This document shows, piece by piece, positions 1 through 9,222 of a stretch of DNA of 64,000 bases. Origin of the DNA: Roseiarcus sp963753135 (GTDB lineage Bacteria > Pseudomonadota > Alphaproteobacteria > Rhizobiales > Beijerinckiaceae); the NCBI GenBank assembly GCA_963753135.1, contig CAVWBA010000005.1, positions 186,001 through 250,000 of the forward strand, written 5' to 3'. The notes beneath the pieces were generated by a model. It was not told the origin of the DNA. It did no database searches and saw only the letters and a list, made by a program, of their open reading frames with translations. A program made the translations under genes and the position numbers. Each line of letters starts with the position of its first letter. Position 1 is the first letter of the stretch.

Positions 1-2531
1 CAGGGTTTACCGCCTGCGTTCCTGTTGGATCCACGGGAAAGATGCAGGTGACTGTCGTGCCCTCCCGAGGCGCCGTGTCGATCAGGACGCGGCCCTGATG
101 GAGCTCGACCATCGCTCTCACGATCGACAGGCCAAGGCCCGGCCCCCGATGCCGCGAGCCGTTGGGAAAGGTTTCGAACCGCTCGAATACGCGGTCGATC
201 ATCTCGGGAGGAATGCCGCGTCCCCGATCGCTGACCTTGAATACGATCTCCGGCCCGCGCCGCATCGCCGCCAACGTCACGGTCTGGCCTGCCTCGGAAT
301 AGTTGATCGCGTTCGAGAGAAGATTGAACAAGACCTGGCGAACCCGCCGGCCGTCTGCGTGCAGGGATCCCACACCGTCGGTCATGACGATGCGCAATTC
401 GATCGCCGCCTCGCTCAAGCGATCCTGCACGCCCGCCGCCGCCGCCTTCATCGCTTCCGCGACGTCGACGTCCTCGAGTTCTCAGCTCCAGCGCGCCTGC
501 ATCCATCGACGCCAGATCCAGAATGTCGTCGATGATGGCGAGCAGCGCATGCGACGAATTGGTGATGAATCCGGCATATTCGAGCTGCTTCGGATTGAGC
601 GGGCCAACGCCTCCGCCCGCCAAGAGCTGGGTGAAGCCGATGATGTTGGTGAGCGGCGTGCGCAGCTCATAGGAGACATGATTGACGAAATCGTTGCGCA
701 GCTTTTCCGCCGCGATGAGCGCCTGGTTGCGGTCTGTCAATGCGCGCTCGATGTTGACGCCCGCGGTCACATCGAGCGTCGTCATCAGCGTCGCGCCGTC
801 CGGCAACGGCAGGGCGGCGCAATCCAGGATCAACCCGTCCGTGCGCTCGATCCGCGCCGTCCGGCTCTTGCGACGCTCGGGAAGATCGACGATCGCCGCC
901 TTAAGCTCATCGAACAGCTCAGGATCGCTGCACAGCGGCTTGCAGGCGCGCGCGATCTCGTCGACATGCGGGCGGTCGCGCAAGGCCGCTGGATCGAATT
1001 GCCACAAGTCCGCGAAGGCCGGGTTGAACAGCTTCATGCGCCCGTCCGCCCCAAACGTCGCCACCCCTTCCTTGAGCGCGTCGAGCGTCTCGCCCTGCAC
1101 ATGGGTGAGCGCGGTGACCTGGGAAGCAAGCGCGTAGCTCTGGGTCGCATCGTCATAGAGATAGGTGACGCCGCCTTTCGGATTGGGGCTCATGACGACG
1201 CGCAACGCCCGCCCGTCGGGCAGATACCACACGGATTCGCTCGGCTCGATCGCCTGATAAGCGCTCAACAGCTGCGCCTTCCAGGCGCGGAAGTCCACCT
1301 GTTCGGGCAATTGCCGCTTGGCGCGCAACCGATCGAGGATTTCGCCGTCACTCGGCCCTTGATCGAGGAAGGCCGGCTCAAGCGACCAAATTTGCCGGTA
1401 GGCCGCATTGTACAGGGTCAGCCGCTTCGACTTGTCGAAGATCGCAACCGCCGTCGACAGCCGATCGATCATTCGCGAATAGTCGTCCTCGTTGCGCTCC
1501 ATATCCGCTTTCAGCGCCACGATTTCGGAAACGTCGCGAGCAACGCCCGCGGAGCCGACCTCAGTGCTTGCCTCGGCCGCGTCGAAGGTTCGGCGCTTGC
1601 CGCCGACGACGGCTGAGGCGCGGCGCGTCCAGGCCCCGGACTCCTTGAGCGCCGCTGTCGCTTCGCGGCGCACGGTGGAATCGAATATTTCGCCGGAGCT
1701 GTCGATCGCCGCTCCCGCGTCGGGGGCGTCGACGGCATGCGCGTAAGCCGCGTTGCACCACACGATCCGGCCCATTGCGTCGCGAGTCCATGCCGGCATA
1801 TCGGCGGTTTCGAGCGCGCGGCGCAAGCCGTCCAGGGCGCCCTCGGCTTCAGCGAAGGAATCGCGCAATTGCGCCAACTGAAGGCGCTCGCCCGAGACGT
1901 CGCGGATGCGCATCATCGCGCTGCCGGACACCGGCCGCCCGTCGAGCTCGAGATGGCGGCCGCGCAAGCTGACCACCGCGGCCGCGAAGGCCTCGCCCCT
2001 GGTCAGCAGCCGCTCTGTCGCCTCTTCGATCTTGGCCGCCTGGGCCGGGTTGAGCCATGAGCCGAAGGCGAGCACGCGCGACGACAGCGGCGAATCGGCG
2101 ACGAGCGCGAAATCGCCCTCGATCGTCGGCTCCGCGTCCGGACGCTCCCAGGAGACGAGGATTTGCGGCTCGCTGCGCAACATCAGCGCCGCACGGTCCA
2201 GTTTGGCGTTGGTCCGCGCGAGCTCGGTCTCGAGCTCGAGAACGCGGCGCGTCCAGATCCGGCGGCCAACCAGGTGAAGGACGGCGGTGATCGTCGCCAG
2301 CAGCATCAGCGACAGGATGACCAGGCCGACGACATTGGCCTGGACTGACGCCATGTCGAACGCCCGCCGCGCCGGGGCCTCCAGGGACTGGGAGAGGTCC
2401 TGGGCGCAAGCGAGCGCGCCGGCAAGCAGGTAAAGCGTCAAGCCTGCCGCCAACCGGGCGGCGACCCCCCAGTCGAGCGGTCGCGTCCGTTCGCCGATCC
2501 CGGAGCGCTTCGGCCCGCTGAACCCCCGCAA
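1..2531 (-). CDS. divL: DivL-type PAS sensor kinase, Tyr in H-box; partial at window edge, frameshifted
   Basis: Read on the minus strand from a TTG codon at 2531, with AGGAGG seven bases upstream; no other usual start codon lies between this TTG and the upstream in-frame stop. The N-terminus has two hydrophobic segments (about residues 22-43 and 62-87), followed by a long PAS-like region, a dimerisation/phosphoacceptor helix and a HATPase domain (N-box LFNLLSNAIN, G1 SDRGRGIP, G2 GPGLGLSI). The H-box reads NHVSYELRTPL, so Tyr (codon 669-671) replaces the phosphoacceptor His. This is the hallmark of Caulobacter DivL, which steers the CckA/CtrA cell-cycle phosphorelay. The C-terminus runs off the window. 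One frame change near 480 (LASMDAGALEL to ELEDVDVAEAM) is best explained by one extra base. Orthology to DivL is inferred from the Tyr and the domain order. Confidence 0.8.
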   Translation of the reverse strand, partial: MRGFSGPKRSGIGERTRPLDWGVAARLAAGLTLYLLAGALACAQDLSQSLEAPARRAFDMASVQANVVGLVILSLMLLATITAVLHLVGRRIWTRRVLELETELARTNAKLDRAALMLRSEPQILVSWERPDAEPTIEGDFALVADSPLSSRVLAFGSWLNPAQAAKIEEATERLLTRGEAFAAAVVSLRGRHLELDGRPVSGSAMMRIRDVSGERLQLAQLRDSFAEAEGALDGLRRALETADMPAWTRDAMGRIVWCNAAYAHAVDAPDAGAAIDSSGEIFDSTVRREATAALKESGAWTRRASAVVGGKRRTFDAAEASTEVGSAGVARDVSEIVALKADMERNEDDYSRMIDRLSTAVAIFDKSKRLTLYNAAYRQIWSLEPAFLDQGPSDGEILDRLRAKRQLPEQVDFRAWKAQLLSAYQAIEPSESVWYLPDGRALRVVMSPNPKGGVTYLYDDATQSYALASQVTALTHVQGETLDALKEGVATFGADGRMKLFNPAFADLWQFDPAALRDRPHVDEIARACKPLCSDPELFDELKAAIVDLPERRKSRTARIERTDGLILDCAALPLPDGATLMTTLDVTAGVNIERALTDRNQALIAAEKLRNDFVNHVSYELRTPLTNIIGFTQLLAGGGVGPLNPKQLEYAGFITNSSHALLAIIDDILDLASMDAGALELRTRGRRRRGSDEGGGGGRAGSLERGGDRIAHRHDRRCGIPARRRPAGSPGLVQSSLERDQLFRGRPDRDVGGDAARAGDRIQGQRSGTRHSSRDDRPRIRAVRNLSQRLAASGAGPWPVDRESDGRAPSGPRPDRHGASGGHDSHLHLSRGSNRNAGGKP

Positions 2532-2813
2532 CGAATGGCCTCCTCGAGAGCCCGACCCCGATCTGCCGCGTCGGCTCGGTGGTTCGCCGACCCTTCCCCT
2601 CCGCCCAGAGGGTCCGAATCAGGCGCACACCAGGATTACGAAATGTTTGCCGCAAAGTCGTTAACCATGGAGGGGCGAGGCGCGAAGGAAAGTCGCCAAC
2701 TGGGCCTAGCCCTCGTAGCGATGGGGCCACAAACGACTAAATCTGCCAGTTTGCGCGCTTTCCATCGCCGCCGATCGGATTCATTTTGTTTAAATTTGTA
2801 TGGGCCCGCGGGG

Positions 2814-3848
2814 CTATCGCACGAGCCCGACGATGTCCTTGACCGCGTCCATGTTCGGACGCGCGATGGCGCGGGCCTTCTCCGCCCCGTCCGCCAGGAC
2901 CTTGTTTGTGTAGGCGGGATCGGCCGCAAGGCGCAGCATCTCGGCGCGAATTGGCGCGAGCTTCTCGATCGTGAGATCGGCGAGCGCGGTCTTAAACGCC
3001 GAGAACTGGGCGCCGCCGAAGCGCTTGAGCACGTCGGCCTTCGTCTCGTCGTTCAAGGCGGCGAAGATGCCGACCAGATTGTCGGCTTCGGGGCGCTGCG
3101 CCAGCCCCTCGACCTCGCTCGGCAGCGGCTCGGGGTCGGTCTTCGCCCGGCGAATCTTCTGCGCGATCGTGTCGGGGTCGTCGGTGAGCGCGATATAGGC
3201 GCTCTCGGACGTGTCGGACTTCGACATTTTCTTCGCCCCGTCGCGCAGGCTCATGACCCGGGTGGCCGGCCCCTGGATCAAGGGTTCGGGCAGCGGAAAA
3301 TAGGCGTCGCCGTGGCCGTGGGCGGCGATCGACGCGGCGAAATCATTGTTGAACTTCTGCGCAATGTCTCGCGCCAGCTCCAGGTGCTGCTTCTGATCGT
3401 CGCCGACCGGCACATGCGTCGCGCGATAGACGAGGATGTCGGCGGCCATCAGCACGGGATAATTGTAAAGGCCGATCGACGCGTTCTCCCGGTCCTTGCC
3501 CGCCTTCTCCTTGAACTGGGTCATGCGGTTGAGCCAGCCGAGCCGCGCCACGCAGTCGAACACCCAGGTCAGCTCGGCATGCTCGGCGACCTGGCTCTGG
3601 TTGAAGACGATATTCGCTTTCGGATCGATGCCGCAGGCGAGAAAGGCCGCGGTCACTTCGCGCGTGGTGCGCGCAAGCTGCTCGGGCTCGTGGGGCATCG
3701 TCATCGCATGCAGATCGACGACGCAATAGATGCACGGATGCGTCTTCTGCATCTCGACAAAGCGCTTGATCGCGCCGAGATAATTGCCGAGGTGCAAATT
3801 GCCCGTCGGCTGAACGCCGGAGAACACGCGCTCGGGAAACTTCGCCAT
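2814..3848 (-). CDS. trpS: Tryptophanyl-tRNA synthetase
   Basis: Class I aminoacyl-tRNA synthetase charging tRNA-Trp in the cytoplasm; 344 residues, a normal length for bacterial TrpS. The N-terminal SGVQPTGNLHLGNYLGAI segment carries the HIGH-type ATP-binding signature, and KKMSKSD (about residue 200) is the KMSKS loop. The frame is intact from ATG to TAG. It lies upstream of divL in the same orientation with a 282-bp gap. That gap holds no other gene I can support; it contains the divL leader and two GANTC sites (2616, 2778), the type methylated by CcrM in alphaproteobacteria. Confidence 0.97.
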   Translation of the reverse strand: MAKFPERVFSGVQPTGNLHLGNYLGAIKRFVEMQKTHPCIYCVVDLHAMTMPHEPEQLARTTREVTAAFLACGIDPKANIVFNQSQVAEHAELTWVFDCVARLGWLNRMTQFKEKAGKDRENASIGLYNYPVLMAADILVYRATHVPVGDDQKQHLELARDIAQKFNNDFAASIAAHGHGDAYFPLPEPLIQGPATRVMSLRDGAKKMSKSDTSESAYIALTDDPDTIAQKIRRAKTDPEPLPSEVEGLAQRPEADNLVGIFAALNDETKADVLKRFGGAQFSAFKTALADLTIEKLAPIRAEMLRLAADPAYTNKVLADGAEKARAIARPNMDAVKDIVGLVR

Positions 3849-4063
3849 ATCTTTCGCTTGAGCTCGGGGCGGGAAGGGCGGCCCTTATGGCAATGCGGGC
3901 CGGGCCGCGCAAGGGACACAGCTCGGCGGCGTTGCCGCCTAGCAGCAATTTTACCGGCGCGCCCTAATGTTTTCAGGCACTTCGGACCCCGTTTAGTTCC
4001 GCCCTTCGGTTTGGGCGCTTGGGCCGAGCCGGAAATGAACATCTTATAATTGTTAAACTTGGC

Positions 4064-4618
4064 TCACGCAGAGCAATCCTTTAGGCGCGGGCGCCAGCGC
4101 TCGCCCTCGTCGACCGCAAGATCGACCATGATCTCGGCCGCCAGCCGCTCGAGCGCCTTGCGCAATTCGTCGAGCTTGAGGCCGTCGGGAACGCTGAGAC
4201 GCGCGGTTGCGCGGAACATCTCGACGCCCGTGAACGGCTCCCCTTCGAGGCCGCTCATGAACTCTTCGATGTTGACGCCGAGGCGAGTGAGCGCCTCCGT
4301 CACGTCGCGCACGATCCCCGGCCGCTCCTTGCCGACGATCTCCAGCGTGACGAGGCGCGCCGGCTTCTCGGTGTCCGCCGCCGCGCCGCGCTCGATCGAG
4401 ACGCGCAGGCCGGAAGGCGCGAGCTTCGCCAGCGCGGATTCGAGCGGGATGAGGTTTTCGTCCGGAACCCGAACCAGCACGACGCCGGCGAATTTGCCCG
4501 CGAGCCGCACCGAGCGGCTTTCCAGCCAGGTCCCGCCGAAATCGACGACCTTCTCGGAAATCGCGTTGACGAGGCCGGGCCTATCGTCGCCAACGAAGGT
4601 CAGAACGAGCGATGTCAT
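4064..4618 (-). CDS. Double-ACT-domain regulator, GcvR-like
   Basis: 184 residues from ATG at 4618, chosen over an upstream in-frame ATG because AAGGAGG sits just before it. Two ACT domains are visible: one starting TSLVLTFVGDDRPGLVNAIS and a second around LVTLEIVGKERPGIVRDVTE, each with the Asp/Glu-Arg-Pro-Gly ligand-loop signature. This arrangement matches the glycine cleavage system repressor-like family (GcvR), cytosolic amino-acid-responsive proteins. It stands alone: no gcv genes are in the window, so a role in glycine cleavage control is only a family-level guess. Confidence 0.75.
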   Translation of the reverse strand: MTSLVLTFVGDDRPGLVNAISEKVVDFGGTWLESRSVRLAGKFAGVVLVRVPDENLIPLESALAKLAPSGLRVSIERGAAADTEKPARLVTLEIVGKERPGIVRDVTEALTRLGVNIEEFMSGLEGEPFTGVEMFRATARLSVPDGLKLDELRKALERLAAEIMVDLAVDEGERWRPRLKDCSA

Positions 4619-4825
4619 GGCTGCCTCCTTAGCGCGATGCTGACGATCGCGCCGAAACTCTCGGAAATTCACCATGGCCGTCGGCGCCAACTCGATCGTA
4701 TTCTCGACTACGGCCCTCTGAACACCACTTTAAATGACGAGGCGGCGAAGCATGACCGCTATCGAAAACGGTCTTGCGGAGTTGCTAAGGACGACAAGCG
4801 CGCCAACTTTGGAGCGCCCGTCGCG

Positions 4826-5394
4826 TCAGCTGTTCAGCTTCGTCGAGATCGCCTTGTCGTTGCGTAGCGACGGCGTGGCGATCAGTTGCATCCCGGTCCC
4901 GCGCAGCACTGCTACAAGAAAGACGGCGGCAGCCGTCGGATCGACATCTGATCGAATTCGACTCATCCCCCATCCCGTCGCGCACGCGCTGAGCGAGGAA
5001 CTCCCGGAACTGCGCATCGAGCTTGCCGAACCTCGGCTTAAGGACGGGGTCGCCTGCGATCGCTTCACCCCACATCTGCAGGAACGCTTTGGTTACGGGA
5101 GCGCGCTTCGCGAGTTCTCGAGGTAAGCGCAAACGGCGCCGCCAGCCAGTCCAGCCCGTCCTTGGCGTTGTCGGGAACGTGAAAGGTCTGGGCGTCGCGG
5201 AGGACGGCGTCGAGAAGCTTCTCCCGGCTTCCGAAATTGTGGGTGACGATGCCCCGGCTGTAGCCGGCCGCCTCACCAATTTGCGCCAGGCTGACCGCGG
5301 CGACCATGGCGGGCATCAGGTCGATGGCCGCGTCCAAGACACGGCGCTCGGTGTTGGCGCGACGCTGCGCCTGCGTGCGTTTAGGAGGCGGCAT
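4826..5394 (-). CDS. TetR-family transcriptional regulator, two frameshifts
   Basis: Starts at ATG 5394 (MPPPKRTQAQRRANTERRVL). The HTH region SLAQIGEAAGYSRGIVTHNFGSREKLLDAV is typical of TetR repressors. Reading continues in a second frame from about 5115 (ELAKRAPVTKAFLQMWGEA) and a third from the C-run at 4967-4971 (RIRSDVDPTAAAVFLVAVLRG), ending at 4826. Each break is repaired by removing one base, giving about 188 residues, a normal TetR length. As sequenced it could not make a full protein. It is divergent from the hydrolase gene at 5489 and probably controls it through the palindrome at 5433-5449. Confidence 0.75.
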
Positions 5395-5422
5395 CGGGCC
5401 GGCGTACAAGTCGGCGCGTGGG

Positions 5423-5451
5423 TTGACAAGCAAGTATAGGAGCCATACTGA
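5423..5451 (+). promoter_or_regulatory. Sigma-70-like promoter with internal palindrome (candidate TetR operator)
   Basis: TTGACA at 5423-5428 is followed after 17 bases by TACTGA (5446-5451), a reasonable -35/-10 pair for the hydrolase gene starting at 5489. Inside the spacer, AGTAT (5433-5437) and ATACT (5445-5449) form a perfect inverted repeat with a 7-base centre. A bound TetR dimer would cover the promoter. The assignment rests on position and symmetry only. Confidence 0.5.
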
Positions 5452-5488
5452 AACTTGCGTGTCACACCACAAGTTTATAGGAGTGAGT

Positions 5489-6250
5489 ATGCCCAATCCA
5501 CCGTTAGTGCTGGTCCATGGAAACCCGGAGACCGCAGCGGTTTGGTCCGCGTTTATCAGTGAGCTTGGTCGCATCGATGCGATCGCGCTCTCCCCTCCGG
5601 GATTTCGGGGCGCCGGCGCCCGGCAGCTTCGACGTTTCGGTCACAGGCTATCGCGACTGGCTCGTGTCTCAGCTGGAGGTATTCCGCGAGCCGGTCGATC
5701 TCGTCGGTCACGATTGGGGGCGCGCATGTCGTGGCGGTCGCGATGGCCCGCCCGGACCTCATTCGCAGTTGGGCGTCAGATGCGTTGGGCCTGTTCGCTC
5801 CGGACTACGTCTGGCACAAGCGGGCGCAGGTCTGGCAGCAAGAAGGACCGGGGGAGGTGTCCGTCAAGGAGGTATTTGGCGGCAGCCTGCAGCAGCGCTT
5901 CGAGATCGTGGCGAGTTTCGGCATGCAGGGACCCATCGCCGAACGGTGGCGGCCGGCATGGACGACGCCATGGGTAAAGCCGAACTGTCACTCCTCCGCT
6001 CTGCGGTTCAGCCGGTGATGGCTACGGCCGGACGAGCGCTCGCTAACGCGCGCAAACGCCCCGGGCTCGCGCTGATCGCATCCGGAGACGTCAGTCAGGC
6101 AAGCGGGACAGTCGAGCAACACCGCTGGGCGGCGGAGCAGGCGGGCGCCCAAGTTGCCCTGATTGATGTCGGTCATGGTGGCCGGTCCAGAATCCCCAAC
6201 CAGTCGCCGAGACGTTCTCAAAGTTCTGGGCCAACCTGGGGCCTGTGTAA
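5489..6250 (+). CDS. Alpha/beta hydrolase, epoxide hydrolase/dehalogenase type, frameshifted
   Basis: Starts at ATG 5489 behind AGGAG. Early motif LVLVHGNPETAAVW (oxyanion loop) and nucleophile elbow GHDWG with Asp, as in epoxide hydrolases and haloalkane/fluoroacetate dehalogenases. The protein must be read across four frame changes (about 5615, 5718, 5965 and 6178): two repaired by removing a base (in TTT and GGGGG runs), two by adding one. The restored length is about 253 residues, with a C-terminus around AETFSKFWANLGPV and a candidate catalytic His in the LIDVGH region. Substrate unknown. The divergent TetR gene suggests inducible expression, for example by a xenobiotic. Confidence 0.7.
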
Positions 6251-6307
6251 GTTTGCCCTGATCTCGCGCGCTCGCCGGTCGAAGCGACGTTTCGTACGCA
6301 AGCCTGT

Positions 6308-7609
6308 TTAAAGTATGAACCGACTCAGATCCGCGTTCGCCGCCAGGTCGCCGATATGGCGCTCGACGAACTCCGCGTCGATGCGGACTTTTTCGCCGTT
6401 CCGGTCGGCGGCGGTGAAGCTCACTTCGTCGAGGACGCGCTCCATCACCGTCTGCAGCCGGCGCGCCCCGATGTTCTCGACCGATCCGTTCACCTGGGCC
6501 GCGAGGCGGGCGATCGCCGCGACGGCGTCGTCGGTGAATTCGAGGTCGAGGCCTTCGGTGCGCATCAGCGCCATATATTGCTTGATCAGGCTCGCTTCCG
6601 TGTCGGTGAGGATGCGCTTGAAATCATCTTCGGTCAGCGAGTTGAGCTCGACCCGGATCGGCAGGCGGCCCTGCAGCTCCGGCAAGAGGTCGGACGGCTT
6701 GGCGATGTGGAAGGCGCCGGAAGCGACGAACAGAATGTGGTCGGTCTTGATCGCGCCGTGCTTGGTGGCGACCGTCGTGCCCTCGATCAGCGGCAAGAGA
6801 TCGCGCTGGACGCCCTCGCGCGAGACATCGGCGCCGCCCCTGCCCTCGCGGGCGCAGATCTTGTCGATCTCGTCGAGAAAGACGATGCCGTTGCTCTCGA
6901 CTTCGGCGACTGCGTCGCGCACCACCGCGTCCTGATCGAGGAGCTTCTCAGCTTCGGCGGCGACCAGCGGCTCGTGCGCTTCAGTCACCGTCATCCGCTT
7001 GGCCTTGGTGCGCTGACTTTTGCCAAAAATATCGGCGATGTTGATCGCGCCGATCGAGGCGCCGGGCATGTTGGGCAGTTCGAACATCGGCAGGCCGGAG
7101 CCGCTCTGCGGCAATTCGACCTCGATCTCCTTGTCGTTGAGCTCGCCTGCTCGGAGCTTGCGGCGGAAGGCGTCGCGGGTGGCGGCGGAGGACGTCGAAC
7201 CGACCAGCGCGTCGAGCACCCGCTCTTCCGCCTCAAGCTCCGCCTTGGCTTCGATGTCCTTGCGCTTGCGGCTCTTGACCAGTCCGATCGCGACCTCGAC
7301 CAGATCGCGAACGATCTGCTCGACATCGCGCCCGACATAACCGACCTCGGTGAATTTCGTCGCTTCGACCTTGAGAAACGGCGCCCCGGCGAGCTTGGCG
7401 AGGCGGCGCGCGATCTCCGTCTTGCCGCAGCCGGTCGGTCCGATCATGAGGATGTTCTTCGGCATCACCTCCTCGCGCATCGGCGAGGTCAGGCGCAAGC
7501 GACGCCACCGATTGCGCAAAGCGATGGCGACGGCGCGCTTGGCGTCCGCTTGACCGACGATGTACCGGTCGAGTTCGGAGACGATTTCGCGGGGCGACAG
7601 ATCCGACAT
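6308..7609 (-). CDS. hslU: ATP-dependent protease ATPase subunit HslU (ClpY)
   Basis: 433 residues. AAA+ unfoldase that feeds proteins to HslV in the cytoplasm. N-terminal SPREIVSELDRYIVGQ is the family start; Walker A GPTGCGKTE and Walker B IVFLDEIDKI are present, and the C-terminus ends in the typical short hydrophobic tail (ADLSRFIL) that docks into HslV. Its ATG overlaps the hslV stop codon (TGATG), implying translational coupling. Confidence 0.98.
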   Translation of the reverse strand: MSDLSPREIVSELDRYIVGQADAKRAVAIALRNRWRRLRLTSPMREEVMPKNILMIGPTGCGKTEIARRLAKLAGAPFLKVEATKFTEVGYVGRDVEQIVRDLVEVAIGLVKSRKRKDIEAKAELEAEERVLDALVGSTSSAATRDAFRRKLRAGELNDKEIEVELPQSGSGLPMFELPNMPGASIGAINIADIFGKSQRTKAKRMTVTEAHEPLVAAEAEKLLDQDAVVRDAVAEVESNGIVFLDEIDKICAREGRGGADVSREGVQRDLLPLIEGTTVATKHGAIKTDHILFVASGAFHIAKPSDLLPELQGRLPIRVELNSLTEDDFKRILTDTEASLIKQYMALMRTEGLDLEFTDDAVAAIARLAAQVNGSVENIGARRLQTVMERVLDEVSFTAADRNGEKVRIDAEFVERHIGDLAANADLSRFIL

Positions 7610-8172
7610 CAGAGGCTTTCGACAATCAGATTGGAGTTGGTGTAGACGCAGATCTCGGCGGCGATGCGCATCGACCGACGCACGATCTCGTCCGCCTCGA
7701 GCTCAATCGGCATCAGCGCGCGGGCCGCGGCGAGCGCATAATTGCCGCCCGAGCCTATCGCCATCGCGGCGCCGAATTCGTCCGCCTCAGGCTCCAGCAC
7801 GTCTCCCGAGCCCGACAGCGTGAAGGCCGCGCTTTTGTCGGCGACGATCAGCATCGCCTCAAGCCGGCGCAGATAGCGGTCGGTGCGCCAGTCCTTGGCG
7901 AGTTCCACGCAAGCGCGCGCGAGCTGGCCGTGATACTGGTCGAGCTTGGCCTCGAGCCGTTCGAACAGGGTGAAGGCGTCGGCGGTCGCGCCGGCGAAGC
8001 CGGCGATGACGTCGCCCTTGCCAAGACGCCGAACTTTGCGGGCGTTGGATTTGACGACCGTCTGGCCCATGCTGACCTGGCCGTCGCCGCCAATGACGGC
8101 CTTCCCGCCCTTGCGCACCATCAGGATGGTCGTCGCATGCCACCCGGGCAAGCGGGCAGTCTCGTCAGTCAT
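7609..8172 (-). CDS. hslV: ATP-dependent protease peptidase subunit HslV (ClpQ)
   Basis: 187 residues. Proteasome-beta-like threonine peptidase. The TTILMVRKGGKAVIGGDGQ segment gives the catalytic N-terminal Thr (Thr14 after removal of a short propeptide), and GGNYALAAARAL is the conserved C-terminal helix. First gene of the hslVU operon, which is preceded by a heat-shock-type promoter at 8210-8238. Confidence 0.97.
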   Translation of the reverse strand: MTDETARLPGWHATTILMVRKGGKAVIGGDGQVSMGQTVVKSNARKVRRLGKGDVIAGFAGATADAFTLFERLEAKLDQYHGQLARACVELAKDWRTDRYLRRLEAMLIVADKSAAFTLSGSGDVLEPEADEFGAAMAIGSGGNYALAAARALMPIELEADEIVRRSMRIAAEICVYTNSNLIVESL

Positions 8173-8209
8173 GAGCGCTCATTTCCTCGTTCCTTGGGGC
8201 GAACGCCGG

Positions 8210-8238
8210 ATGTATGGCCGCAAGCTCCGCGGCGCAAG
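8210..8238 (-). promoter_or_regulatory. RpoH (sigma-32)-like heat-shock promoter of hslVU
   Basis: On the minus strand CTTG (8235-8238) is followed after exactly 17 bases by CCATACAT (8210-8217), close to the alphaproteobacterial RpoH pattern CTTG-N17/18-CYTATNT. The -10 element lies about 37 bases before the hslV ATG. HslVU is a classical heat-shock operon, so motif and context agree. Confidence 0.65.
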
Positions 8239-8283
8239 GGAGCCAGGCGTCGCCCCGCGGCAGGGAAGCTCAAACGCTCCGGG

Positions 8284-9222
8284 TCAGTTGAAAGAGTCCA
8301 CCCATATCGGATTGGTCCAGGCGCGCCGCCGCGGTCCGTCAATGGCGACGATACGGAACCATTTCACCTGCGGAGGGGCGCGCCAGGCATATTTCGCGAC
8401 TTCGGCGAATTCGATCGTCGCTTGGGTGAGCCCCCGTCCGACGCGGCTCACCGCCGGCGAAGCGCCTGTGACCAGCGCGACAGTGTGGACCGGCGAGCAT
8501 TCGACCCGCACTTCGTTGCTGGTGAACTCGACGTTGTAAATGCGCGGGCCCTGGCTCGAATAGAACTCGCCGGCCTTCAAAGCGCCGAGCAGGGAATCGG
8601 GTTCGAGCGATTCCGATTTGACCATGACATAGCCACCGAACGCGTCGAGATCGCCATTGTGGAAGTGCGCGTCGTCGCCGGCGACCGCCATCAGCCGCCG
8701 ATTCTCGTTGCACAGCTGGTCAAGCAGGTAGAACCCGTCGCCGCGATCGGTCAGGACCGCGCAGGTGTGATTATAGACCTCGACCGCATGCGCGGCGCCG
8801 AGCGAGCGCCCGTCCTCTATCGTCAGTTGCGACCACGCCGGATGGGCGATCGCGACGAAGGCGCCCGCCCGCCTCGCTCGCTCGGCCAGTTGCGGCCCGC
8901 TCTCGTCCGGCTCGGCGGGGGGAAAATCGAACGGCAGCCCGGTGGCGACGATATGCCAATATTCGCCGGCGCTCGTGGCCATGGCGTGAACCTCGGCGCC
9001 GATGAGCGTGGTGAAATCACCCGAGCGCAGCCTTCGGGTGTCGGCGATCCGCCAGTCGAACCGGCCCAGAAAATGATCGGACACTTGCAGGAAATCATAG
9101 CCCGCCCGTTTATAGGCCTCGACGACGTCTACAGGGTTCAAGGCGCCGTCGGAGAGGTTCGAATGGGCGTGAAGATTTCCGCGCCAGAAACGGCCCGGCG
9201 TCGAGAAGGGTCGAATCCGCAT
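8284..9222 (-). CDS. PHP-domain metallohydrolase (CehA/McbA-like)
   Basis: 312 residues. The start region FWRGNLHAHSNLSDGAL carries the HxH metal-binding motif of PHP phosphoesterases. Further candidate ligands are VSDHF, AIAHPAW and GDDAHFH. No signal peptide is visible, so it probably acts in the cytoplasm. The family includes CehA/McbA hydrolases and nucleases/phosphatases, so the substrate cannot be stated. It sits 111 bp upstream of hslV in the same orientation; the hslVU promoter lies in that gap, so it is probably a separate unit. Confidence 0.8.
   Translation of the reverse strand: MRIRPFSTPGRFWRGNLHAHSNLSDGALNPVDVVEAYKRAGYDFLQVSDHFLGRFDWRIADTRRLRSGDFTTLIGAEVHAMATSAGEYWHIVATGLPFDFPPAEPDESGPQLAERARRAGAFVAIAHPAWSQLTIEDGRSLGAAHAVEVYNHTCAVLTDRGDGFYLLDQLCNENRRLMAVAGDDAHFHNGDLDAFGGYVMVKSESLEPDSLLGALKAGEFYSSQGPRIYNVEFTSNEVRVECSPVHTVALVTGASPAVSRVGRGLTQATIEFAEVAKYAWRAPPQVKWFRIVAIDGPRRRAWTNPIWVDSFN

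Noticed and set aside
303..1616. Long plus-strand open frame of 437 codons
   Set aside because: It is antisense to divL, whose minus-strand translation shows kinase motifs; composition is the Arg/Ala-rich type expected from the opposite strand of GC-rich coding DNA.
2532..2813. Possible CtrA site (TTAA-N7-TTAA) before divL
   Set aside because: Only half-sites such as GGTTAACG are present; no full match in the correct spacing.
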